DNA of 64,000 nt from Facklamia sp. 7083-14-GEN3 (GTDB lineage: Bacteria; Bacillota; Bacilli; Lactobacillales; Aerococcaceae): NCBI RefSeq assembly GCF_024742075.1, contig NZ_JANSGD010000003.1, positions 225,080 to 289,079 on the forward strand, written 5' to 3'. Shown in pieces: positions 16,666-24,133 of this stretch; position 1 is the stretch's first letter, and each line of letters starts with the position of its first letter. The notes under the pieces are model-generated. The model searched no databases and had not been told where the DNA came from. It saw only the letters and a program-made list of their open reading frames with translations. The translations under genes were made by a program, and so were the position numbers.

Positions 16666-17981
16666 CCTACTTAATTAGTAAATTTGCAATTTTAGAATTG
16701 TTTTTTGTGCTATTTATGATTTTATTATCCTTTATGCTTATAAACGTCTTAATTAACACTGGAATAGTATATCCCGCAAATTATGCTGAAATGAATTCTG
16801 ATACAGTAAAATATGAATTTCTAAAAGAAGATTGGAAGATTGATAAAATACCCTTTTTTTATGAATATCAATTAAGAGATAATGGAGAAATTATACAAAA
16901 TACGATTGATGAACGCTATAATCAAAAAATAAGTGAGGCATTACAAAAAGGAGAATCTTCAAAGGATCAAATAGTAGGTTCAGATGTATTTAAGGCTTTC
17001 AAAAAGGGTAATAAAGATTTGATAATAAAATATAAAATTAGTGCTATACCTACCAATCCCAATGTGTATAAAATAATTGGAAGTTTTGAATTAGTATTTT
17101 TTATAAGCATGTTTTGCCTGTGGCTAATGGGATTTATTTATTTAATTAGTAATTTGACAAGGAAATTAAGGAGTGAAATTAGAAAGATATCTAAGGCTAA
17201 TGATAGTATTGAAAAATTGCACTTAGAATTTGAAAGAGAGCATTCTGATTATACAGAAATTTCAGGAGTATTGGATTCGATAGATAGTATGGCAAGGAGT
17301 TTAAAGGCATCATTAGAAAAACAATGGAATATGCAGATGACTCAAAAAGAGATGATTGAATCGATTACTCATGACGTGAGGACTCCAATTACTCTAATCA
17401 AAGGGAATATTGAATTATTAAAAGAGGATCAAGAAAATGTTCAGGAAAGAGCTGAAGATGCTCTAAATGGTGTGGAGAGATTGGAATCTTTTTTAAAAAA
17501 ACTAAATACATTTTCTGATTTGATGGAAGTTCCAAAGGAAGTTGTATCAAAAGAAGTTTTAGACTATTGGATAAAAATTATGACTAGTATTTGTAAACTG
17601 AAAGGTTTTAGATTATCAATTCTTTCGTATGACGCAAGTAATATTCAATTAGATAAAATTGCAATTTCTATTGCGATACAAAATGTAGTAAATAATGCAA
17701 TTGAGAATTCTTTGGTAGGCTCTACTATATTTATCGGTTTTTATGATGATATAGATGATTTTACAATTGTTGTCAGAGATCAAGGCGATGGATTTAATAA
17801 GGATATTCTTTATGATGTAAAAGAAAAATTTGTATCAACGAAAGTGCATGATAATAATATACATGGATTAGGGCTTTCAATTGTTACTAAAATACTTGAA
17901 ACTAATAAGGGGCAATTGTTACTAAATAATTATGCTGATCAAGGTAATGGTGCTGAAGTTAAAATGGTATTTAAAAAGTAA
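16644..17981 (+). CDS. Sensor histidine kinase beside the LanFEG-like transporter
   Basis: A 445-residue kinase with two membrane helices (about residues 10-37 and 145-175) enclosing an extracellular segment of about 105 residues. A linker, the phospho-accepting histidine in SITHDVRTPITLIKGN and a HATPase domain follow: N box NVVNNAIENS, G1 RDQGDGFN, G2 HGLGLSIV. The extracellular loop is longer than in BceS kinases and more like LanK or VanS-type sensors, so it may bind its ligand directly. The ATG at 16644 overlaps the regulator by 22 bases. A TTG further upstream is less likely. A terminator follows. Confidence 0.88.
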   Translation: MGNKKSLTYLISKFAILELFFVLFMILLSFMLINVLINTGIVYPANYAEMNSDTVKYEFLKEDWKIDKIPFFYEYQLRDNGEIIQNTIDERYNQKISEALQKGESSKDQIVGSDVFKAFKKGNKDLIIKYKISAIPTNPNVYKIIGSFELVFFISMFCLWLMGFIYLISNLTRKLRSEIRKISKANDSIEKLHLEFEREHSDYTEISGVLDSIDSMARSLKASLEKQWNMQMTQKEMIESITHDVRTPITLIKGNIELLKEDQENVQERAEDALNGVERLESFLKKLNTFSDLMEVPKEVVSKEVLDYWIKIMTSICKLKGFRLSILSYDASNIQLDKIAISIAIQNVVNNAIENSLVGSTIFIGFYDDIDDFTIVVRDQGDGFNKDILYDVKEKFVSTKVHDNNIHGLGLSIVTKILETNKGQLLLNNYADQGNGAEVKMVFKK

Positions 17982-18016
17982 GCATCTTTTAAAAAATCGT
18001 AAATCTGTTTACCAAG

Positions 18017-18064
18017 AAGGATAACTTTTCACTGTTAAAGTATGGGGGAAAATTTATCCTTTTT
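18017..18064 (+). terminator. Terminator of the LanFEG-RK-like operon
   Basis: AAGGATAACTTTTC pairs with GAAAATTTATCCTT (13 of 14) around a 17-base loop, followed by Ts. It lies 36 bases after the kinase stop codon. Confidence 0.75.
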
Positions 18065-18441
18065 GCTTTTGATATAGAAGAGAAAATCTATTCCGTTATT
18101 AAGCAAAGAATCCTATATAGTAGAAAGCTAATTGATCTTTGACAACTGAGTAGACCGAGGTGAGACGTTATCTATTTGTTAAGAATTATGACCTACGCCA
18201 AGACTTTTCTGCTGATTAAGTTGATTTAAATGAATACTGGCTTTATGCGAGGGTATCAAAATCATTGAAGAATAGTGATCGACTCTATTAAAAGAAGTTG
18301 TTTTTATGGATGAAAATTAGAACCTTGAAGTACTTTTGAAGTATTTTACACAAAAAACACTTATAAAAATGATGATATAATAGGTATAAATAAAAGCCTT
18401 GTAATTACATATTATGTAATTGCTAGTAGTCTTTATATGAA

Positions 18442-18454
18442 GAGTGGGAGTAGT
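18442..18454. other. att-like copy B (GAGTGGGAGTAGT)
   Basis: This differs by one base from the 11-base core at the guaA 3' end. It is preceded 50 bases upstream by AAAAGCCTTGTAA, a word that also precedes copy C, so B and C look like right ends of related elements. No coding frame explains the conservation. Confidence 0.5.
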
Positions 18455-18496
18455 AGTGAGTGGTGTATATTTAAAAATACATTTTAGGGAATAATA

Positions 18497-18546
18497 AAAA
18501 CCGACGCATCCGGCGTAAAACCGACGCAAATTTTTGCGTCGGTTTT
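18497..18546. repeat. Direct and inverted CCGACGC repeats (candidate operator)
   Basis: AAAACCGACGC occurs twice as a direct repeat 20 bases apart (18497 and 18517). The second copy forms a perfect 14-base inverted repeat with TTTGCGTCGGTTTT ending at 18546. The repeat ends just before an extended -10 box and about 28 bases before the AlbA_2 gene's start codon. It could be an operator for that regulator. As a hairpin it resembles a terminator stem, but no T tract beyond the stem itself is present. Confidence 0.65.
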
Positions 18547-18547
18547 G

Positions 18548-18556
18548 TGTTATAAT
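18548..18556 (+). promoter_or_regulatory. Extended -10 promoter of the AlbA_2 regulator gene
   Basis: TGTTATAAT is a perfect extended -10 element lying two bases after the inverted repeat. Transcription would begin about 12 bases before the ATG. Any protein bound to the repeat would cover the -35 region. Confidence 0.65.
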
Positions 18557-18574
18557 ATGGATGAGGTGGCAATT

Positions 18575-19834
18575 ATGAAAGAAAATAAAAATTTAGAGTT
18601 TAAGGAAATAGTCAATAAAACTTTTTTAAAAACAGTGGCAGCTTTTGCTAATTATGGAGGTGGACAGATACTTTTTGGTGTTAATGATGAAGGAGAATCT
18701 ATAGGTATCATTAATCCAGATGAAACTTGTTTAGATATAGAAAATACTATCAATGATTCAATTACCCCCAGACCAGAATTCTTATTTAGTATTGATAGAA
18801 AAACAAATGTAATTACGCTAACTATTAAAGAAGGTCTATTTAAACCATATCTATATAAAGGTAAGGCATATAAAAGAAGTGATACTTCTACTGTGGAGGT
18901 TGATCAAATTGAATTAAGAAGATTGGTGTTGCTGGGGGAAAATTTATATTTTGAGCAACTTCCATCTAAAAAACAAGACTTAACGTTTGATTTTTTATTG
19001 AACGAGATAGATGAACATTTATTAATTTCAAAAGATGCAAAAGATATAGATATTTTAAGAACACTTGGATTAATGGATAAAAACTCTGATTATAACAATG
19101 CAGCATGTTTGTTAGCGGATGAAAATATATTTCCAGGGATTGATATGGTTAAATTTGGAAGTAATATTAATGAAATTGAATATAGAACAACTATTTATAA
19201 CGTTTCTGTTCTTGATCAGTTAAAAAAAGCTGAAGAAGTATTTTTAAGATACTATAAGGTAGAACAAATAGTAGGGATGAAAAGAAAAGCAAAATTCTTA
19301 ATTCCCTTAGAAGCTTTTCGTGAAACAGTAGCAAATGCTTTAGTTCATAGAACTTGGGATATTAGTCCACATATTAGAATATCAATGTATGATGATAGAA
19401 TAGAAGTTTATTCACCAGGAGGACTGCCGATAGGTCTTACAAAGGAAGACTACATAAGTGGTTATGTATCAATGCTTAGAAATCCAATAATTGCAAACGT
19501 GTTTTTTAGGCTTGATATTATAGAAAAGTTCGGAACGGGAATTTTGAGAATTAAAAAAGCTTATTATGATATAAAACATCAGCCTATATTTGATGTCACG
19601 GAAAATAGTGTAGTAACCATTTTGCCTACTGAAAATAAACTTGAAGATTTTACTGTTGATGAAGAAAAGGTATTTGAGAGTCTATCAAATGGTTTTATAT
19701 TATCAAGTAGTGAAATTTCTGAATTAACTGGTTTTGGTAAAGATAAAGTACTAAATCTCTTGAAAGAGCTAATTGAAAAAGGATATATTGAAAAACTTGG
19801 TTCTGGTAGAGGAACTAAATATAAAGCAAGGTGA
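18575..19834 (+). CDS. AlbA_2/HATPase_c_4 ATP-binding regulator
   Basis: A 419-residue protein of the COG2865-like family. Residues 1-110 form an AlbA_2 (Schlafen-like) domain beginning NLEFKE and including FANYGGGQILFGVND. Residues about 240-335 resemble the HATPase_c_4 domain (EAFRETVANALVHR, YSPGGLP). The C-terminus is a winged helix (SSSEISELTGFGKDKVLNLL). Such proteins are thought to be DNA-binding regulators, and some lie in mobile or defence regions. AGGTGG before the ATG at 18575 sets the start. The promoter repeat suggests autoregulation. It is the only gene between att-like copies B and C, and no partner gene is attached. Confidence 0.82.
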   Translation: MKENKNLEFKEIVNKTFLKTVAAFANYGGGQILFGVNDEGESIGIINPDETCLDIENTINDSITPRPEFLFSIDRKTNVITLTIKEGLFKPYLYKGKAYKRSDTSTVEVDQIELRRLVLLGENLYFEQLPSKKQDLTFDFLLNEIDEHLLISKDAKDIDILRTLGLMDKNSDYNNAACLLADENIFPGIDMVKFGSNINEIEYRTTIYNVSVLDQLKKAEEVFLRYYKVEQIVGMKRKAKFLIPLEAFRETVANALVHRTWDISPHIRISMYDDRIEVYSPGGLPIGLTKEDYISGYVSMLRNPIIANVFFRLDIIEKFGTGILRIKKAYYDIKHQPIFDVTENSVVTILPTENKLEDFTVDEEKVFESLSNGFILSSSEISELTGFGKDKVLNLLKELIEKGYIEKLGSGRGTKYKAR

Positions 19835-19991
19835 GATAAAAGTTTTTGTAGAGAAACCTTTTAAATGACTTGATACTAAAACGATACTATTTCTCTAAAA
19901 ATAAAGAATAATACAAGTAAAAACAACGCTTTGTTCACAAAAGCGACCATTGAAAAGCCTTGTAAATAGCTATTTCAACTTTTTTGTCAAG

Positions 19992-20004
19992 GAGTGGGAA
20001 TAGT
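19992..20004. other. att-like copy C (GAGTGGGAATAGT)
   Basis: The 11-base core is identical to the guaA 3' end. Like copy B it follows AAAAGCCTTGTAA, here 39 bases upstream. Together copies A, B and C delimit segments of about 5.7 and 1.55 kb that contain no integrase. Confidence 0.5.
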
Positions 20005-20078
20005 CACTAAACAATTAAGATATTGGTGATGAGAAAAACGATATTTTCATGGATAAAACTTTATATTAATATTTAAAA

Positions 20079-20120
20079 CATAACCTTAATTTCAATTTTA
20101 TGAAATTAAGGTTATGTTTT
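20079..20120. terminator. Strong 16-bp hairpin terminator
   Basis: CATAACCTTAATTTCA and TGAAATTAAGGTTATG form a perfect 16-base stem with a six-base loop, followed by TTTT on the plus strand and preceded by AAAA, so it can act in both directions. It lies well beyond the AlbA_2 gene. Confidence 0.7.
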
Positions 20121-20459
20121 ATTATAGTCTATTAAAATTTTTAGAATAAAGAGATAAAGGTGAAATAAAAATAAAATTTTTAGGAAAGTATAATATAAAC
20201 CGCTTTCAAATGTGGTATACTACATTATAATAAATGAAATTTAAAAGTATTATTTTTCAGTTATTATTAAAGATATGTATCTAAAGTATTATGAGGAGGT
20301 GAAAATGTAAAAGTTTGGATTATTCCAAAAGTAAGTGCAAAAAATTGAGAGAAAATTAAAGTAAGTTGAGTAAACCGCAAAAAAACCTTATAAAAGTTTT
20401 ATTAATATGTTAAAAATTGAAAAATATAATTTTCTTATTAATAAGAAGGAGTAATGAAT

Positions 20460-21809
20460 ATGAATAAAAGTTATATAGATATTTTAATAAAAAAAAATAA
20501 TGTTAGTGAAAGTGAAACGTGCTATGTTTTAGACACAAATTTTTTGTTGAATTCTCTAATATCCGTTAAATATGCCGATCAATATATTGAAGCATTAAAG
20601 AAAAATAAAAGTAAGATTTTTATACCTTTTATTGTTTGGGTTGAGTTTATTTATAATGTAGATAAATTGTTAAACCAAAACTCTAATTTTCTTAAGCAGT
20701 ATATGAGTTTATATAAATTTAATGTTGATGAATTAAGTTTGTTTACAGATGAAGATATAAAAAATAAAATAAATAATTATTTCAATATCAGTAAAAGGCT
20801 GTCTGAAAACTCTATTGGCAGGAAACTAGTTAAAGAGGATATTGAGGAAATTTTCCCAAGAATAAATTTTGAAACTAGTTTTAATGAAGTTAATAAAGAG
20901 ATTATGAATTCTTTTGAAGAGTGGAGACAACAGGCAACGCCACTTATGAAAAAAATTAATAATTATGATGTAGATACTAAAGAACGGCTTAAAGCTATTC
21001 GGAAAATGATTGATGAAGAAGATATCTATCTAGGAAAAGAGTATACTCAGGAGTATTTAGAAAAATTAGAAAATAATGCTCAGATTAGAATAGAGAAAAA
21101 ACTTCCACCGGGAATTTCAGATGAGGATCTTTCGAAAGAAGGGTTTAAAATATGGAAAGAAATTAATATTCCTAGTAAATATGGAGATATATTTTTATGG
21201 CTGGAGATTTTAGATCATGTTAAATCAGAAGAGAGCTTTGATGAGATTACGTTAGTTAGTGATGATACAAAAAAAGGAGATTGGATATCAAAAGATACTA
21301 ATGATCTATTTAATTCAATGAAAATAGAAATAAACAATGTTAATCCTTCTTTAGTAGTAAATCATGTAAAGAGTTCGGAATTTGTTGAGAAATTTAATTC
21401 TTCTCATATAACAAAGGAAGAAATTGAAAAAGATTTAAAACAATATCAAAACGATTTTAGTCAGGAAGACACTATTGTTGTTCCTGCCAGAAAAGAAGGA
21501 TTTGAAAAGGTATTTATTGGTGAAAATAGATGGTATTCAATTAGAATTTTAAATGAGCGAATACCGTATATAAAATATATAGCAGCATATCAAACCAATC
21601 CTATATCAGCAATAACTCATTATGCAAAAATAGAAAAAATAGTTGACTCTCCTATAGATTCAAATAAAAAAATGATTATTTTTGAAGGAGACGCTATAGA
21701 GTTAGAAACACCTGTAAAATTAGGTAGTAATTGGTCAGCAATGCAATCCGTTAGATATACAAGTATTGAAAAAATATTCGATGTAACTGATTTAGATGAT
21801 TTGTTTTAA
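20460..21809 (+). CDS. PIN-like nuclease domain protein
   Basis: A 449-residue cytosolic protein with a PIN nuclease core. An N-terminal VLDTNFLL strand carries the first acidic residue (D25), E62 lies in WVEFIYN, and two late acidic segments, YGDIFLWLEIL (about 240-250) and VSDDTKKGDW (about 265-275), complete a metal-binding quartet. A helical insert of about 170 residues separates the halves, as in bacterial PIN_8/DUF4935-type proteins. These are suspected RNases, several from defence contexts. The last 160 residues form an extra domain I do not recognise. AAGGAG fits the second ATG (20460). No antitoxin gene is next to it, so a classical VapBC pair is unlikely. Confidence 0.75.
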   Translation: MNKSYIDILIKKNNVSESETCYVLDTNFLLNSLISVKYADQYIEALKKNKSKIFIPFIVWVEFIYNVDKLLNQNSNFLKQYMSLYKFNVDELSLFTDEDIKNKINNYFNISKRLSENSIGRKLVKEDIEEIFPRINFETSFNEVNKEIMNSFEEWRQQATPLMKKINNYDVDTKERLKAIRKMIDEEDIYLGKEYTQEYLEKLENNAQIRIEKKLPPGISDEDLSKEGFKIWKEINIPSKYGDIFLWLEILDHVKSEESFDEITLVSDDTKKGDWISKDTNDLFNSMKIEINNVNPSLVVNHVKSSEFVEKFNSSHITKEEIEKDLKQYQNDFSQEDTIVVPARKEGFEKVFIGENRWYSIRILNERIPYIKYIAAYQTNPISAITHYAKIEKIVDSPIDSNKKMIIFEGDAIELETPVKLGSNWSAMQSVRYTSIEKIFDVTDLDDLF

Positions 21810-22876
21810 ATTTTAAAGCCTTTACTTTTATAGATTAATTTATATATAGGAATATATTTTTTTATAATGGACTAGTGTCATAGTTATGGTGTGGTCAAAA
21901 GTTAACAATGGAAATGATTATGTTTACTCTTAATAAAAATACTGATCAATATTGACGGGGGATTTTGAAGATTAATACTTTCTAATATATAGGTTTAGGT
22001 TAAAAAAATCTCAAAAGTACGGCTTTGATACAACAAATGAAAAAGAAACTTATAATCACTGTTATAACAATAATTTTTAATTTCAAGACATAATGGAGTA
22101 CTCAGAAAAGTTTTGAGAAAACAGTTCTATTAGAATAGATTCCAGTAGGTATCGAATATTAAATTAAAAATATAGTTTAATGAAAGTAGGTTTTAAAAAT
22201 AGGTTAAGTTTTTTTTGAATAAAAATCGAAGAAATTCTATAGCAGATAATGTTATTAAATTTTAGTACTGTTTTAAATTATCAAGATAGCAGCAATTTAT
22301 TCATCTAATTATTTCAGAGGGGTAATGGATGGATTTGCGGATGTGAATTTCAAGTTGTTGAAATCTACTTCCAACAACTAAAGATAAAATTAGAGCTTTT
22401 AACATTAAACAAATATTTAGGAAGTATTATGATTCAATTTAAAAGTCCTTATGAGAAGTTAAGAGTAAAAGAATTATACGTAGATATAATGAAAAATTCA
22501 CAAGGAATGACTTTACATATTCAGGAGAATAACACAGAGTATTAGGATATAGATGAAATTTCTCTATATAGTTCAGAAACAATTTAAAGATAAGATGTTT
22601 TTCAATCTGTATGGTGACGAGAAGATATATCACAGGTTGAAAAATGATCGTATTACGTTATTGTCGATTTGAGAATTTGATACAGGTGAACGTTTTGTAC
22701 CCGACTTATTTTTGTTCTAAAAAAATTGTTATAGATGGTTATGTTTAACTGGAAATCAATATTGAGTCAAAGGCAACCAGTTATTACAAAAAACGGAAAA
22801 GAGATTTCATGCTGAATTTGGAGAGTTTTAACAAGCGCTAAAAATACTAATAACAATTTCTTTGAAAGGAGTAAGG
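21810..22876. other. 1-kb stretch of apparently decayed sequence
   Basis: No intact gene was found. Short plus-strand frames with coding-like composition occur near 22430-22545 (MIQFKSPYEKLRVKEL, then a stop) and 22560-22670 but are broken by stops. I could not assign them to a family. The stretch probably holds one or two decayed genes between the PIN gene and the SIR2-HerA pair. Confidence 0.45.
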
Positions 22877-24133
22877 ATGGAGAATCAGTCAAAAGTATTT
22901 TTTCAATCAAGAGCACTAACTTTGGATTGTGTTGAAAGTGAAGAGGATCAAATAAAATATAGAAATAATGGTGATGATATTGAAAATGAAGAACATGGAA
23001 CTATTAGTGATGAGGAATTTATAACAATAATTAAGAAAGAAATAGCAAAATTTATTAATCCATTTGATAATCTTGTAATACTAGCAGGTGCGGGGGCATC
23101 AATTGTTAATGATGATGAGGGATTTCCCGATAAAAAATATGGGCATACTATAGCAATGTTGGCCGAATCTGTGGATGAGTTTCTTGAAACGAGAAAAGAT
23201 CTATATTCAATCGAAAAATTGAGCGAAATGTGTAAATATTCTGAGCCTTTAAAAATAAAAAGTGCTGAAGAAGGAAAAAATCCGAAAATAAAATATAATC
23301 CGAATTTTATTTTAGAAAATTTTTTATCAAAAGTGCTTTCTTATGAAGAATTTTTAGATGAAGGTGAAATAAAAGAAAAATTCAAATTAACTAAAGAAGC
23401 TATTTTGGAGGTTATTGTTGAAAAGACTTCCTATTCTTTTGAAAAAGGCATCCATAAACATGATGCATTTATAAAAGTTTTTTCAAATATGGTAAAAACT
23501 CCTTCAAGATTATCAATTGTTACTACTAATTATGATACTTTATTTGAAGATGCCGCCGATGTTTTGAACTTTACAGTCTTTGACGGATTTTCATTCACAT
23601 CAAATCCTCGTTTTGATGTAGATATGTTTGATTGGTCACTAGTTAAACCGATTCTTAATGTTAAATCGGATAAAGTAGAATATAAAAAAAGTGTTATAAA
23701 TTTAGTCAAAATACATGGTTCGTTGAATTGGAAACAAGAAAATGAAGAAATTATTAGATGCAATAAGGATACAAACAATAATCCTCTAATGATTTTCCCG
23801 AGTTCCAATAAATATTCTCATAGTTATGAAAAACCATATTTTGAATTGCTTTCAAAATTCCAAGAATTATTAAAAGTTCCAAACACATTATTTTTAACAA
23901 CGGGGTTTAGTTTTGCGGACAATCATATTGCAAAGATGATTACTCAAGCTGTCAAATCAAATCCAAGTTTAACATTGTTGGTAACCGATTATTCAATCGA
24001 TACTACCAGGAAAAACTCAAATTGGTCAGAATTATATTCTTTAATGAAAAATGGTTATCGAATAGCTTTTCTGAGAGGAACACTAGCTGATGGATTAACT
24101 GATTATTTTGGGACGGTGAAGCATGAGGATTGA
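22877..24133 (+). CDS. SIR2-domain protein of a SIR2-HerA defence pair
   Basis: A 418-residue protein with a complete SIR2 fold: the NAD-binding GAGAS loop (residues 71-75), the TTNYD motif (N218, D220) and the KIHGSLNW segment with the catalytic histidine (H280). In anti-phage systems such domains hydrolyse NAD+, starving the infected cell. The first 60 residues are acidic and variable. The ATG at 22877 follows AAAGGAG at normal spacing. It overlaps the HerA-like gene by 11 bases, the pairing known from two-gene SIR2-HerA systems. NAD depletion on phage sensing is expected from the family and not shown by sequence. Confidence 0.88.
   Translation: MENQSKVFFQSRALTLDCVESEEDQIKYRNNGDDIENEEHGTISDEEFITIIKKEIAKFINPFDNLVILAGAGASIVNDDEGFPDKKYGHTIAMLAESVDEFLETRKDLYSIEKLSEMCKYSEPLKIKSAEEGKNPKIKYNPNFILENFLSKVLSYEEFLDEGEIKEKFKLTKEAILEVIVEKTSYSFEKGIHKHDAFIKVFSNMVKTPSRLSIVTTNYDTLFEDAADVLNFTVFDGFSFTSNPRFDVDMFDWSLVKPILNVKSDKVEYKKSVINLVKIHGSLNWKQENEEIIRCNKDTNNNPLMIFPSSNKYSHSYEKPYFELLSKFQELLKVPNTLFLTTGFSFADNHIAKMITQAVKSNPSLTLLVTDYSIDTTRKNSNWSELYSLMKNGYRIAFLRGTLADGLTDYFGTVKHED

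Larger units (their letters stand above)
17982..18574. other. Non-coding stretch with att-like copy and repeats
   Basis: This holds the kinase terminator, an AT-rich stretch with no recognisable gene, the word AAAAGCCTTGTAA (18392-18404), the second att-like copy and the CCGACGC repeats of the next gene's promoter. Short frames are broken by stops. No function is assigned to the middle part (18065-18390). Confidence 0.5.
19835..20459. other. Non-coding stretch with att-like copy C and a terminator
   Basis: This contains AAAAGCCTTGTAA (19953-19965), att-like copy C, a strong terminator (20079-20120), and a perfect ribosome binding site followed by a start-stop pair (ATGTAA at 20305-20310). 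A CGCTTT/AAAGCG hairpin lies near 19927-19944. No real gene is seen. Confidence 0.5.

Noticed and set aside
18317..18529. A 70-codon minus-strand frame before the AlbA_2 gene.
   Set aside because: It runs through the att-like copy and the CCGACGC repeat, has low-complexity composition and no ribosome binding site.
18497..18546. The CCGACGC repeat as a CRISPR remnant or simple terminator.
   Set aside because: There are only two direct copies plus one inverted copy, no cas genes are near, and an extended -10 promoter follows immediately, so an operator is a better explanation.
20195..20208. A CcpA cre-like word (minus-strand TGAAAGCGGTTTAT).
   Set aside because: It fails the final conserved CA, sits in gene-poor DNA far from a catabolic gene, and such words are frequent in AT-rich DNA.
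22430..22670. A possible gene in the gap before the SIR2-HerA pair.
   Set aside because: Coding-like stretches are interrupted by several in-frame stops and no family could be named, so it is described only as decayed sequence.
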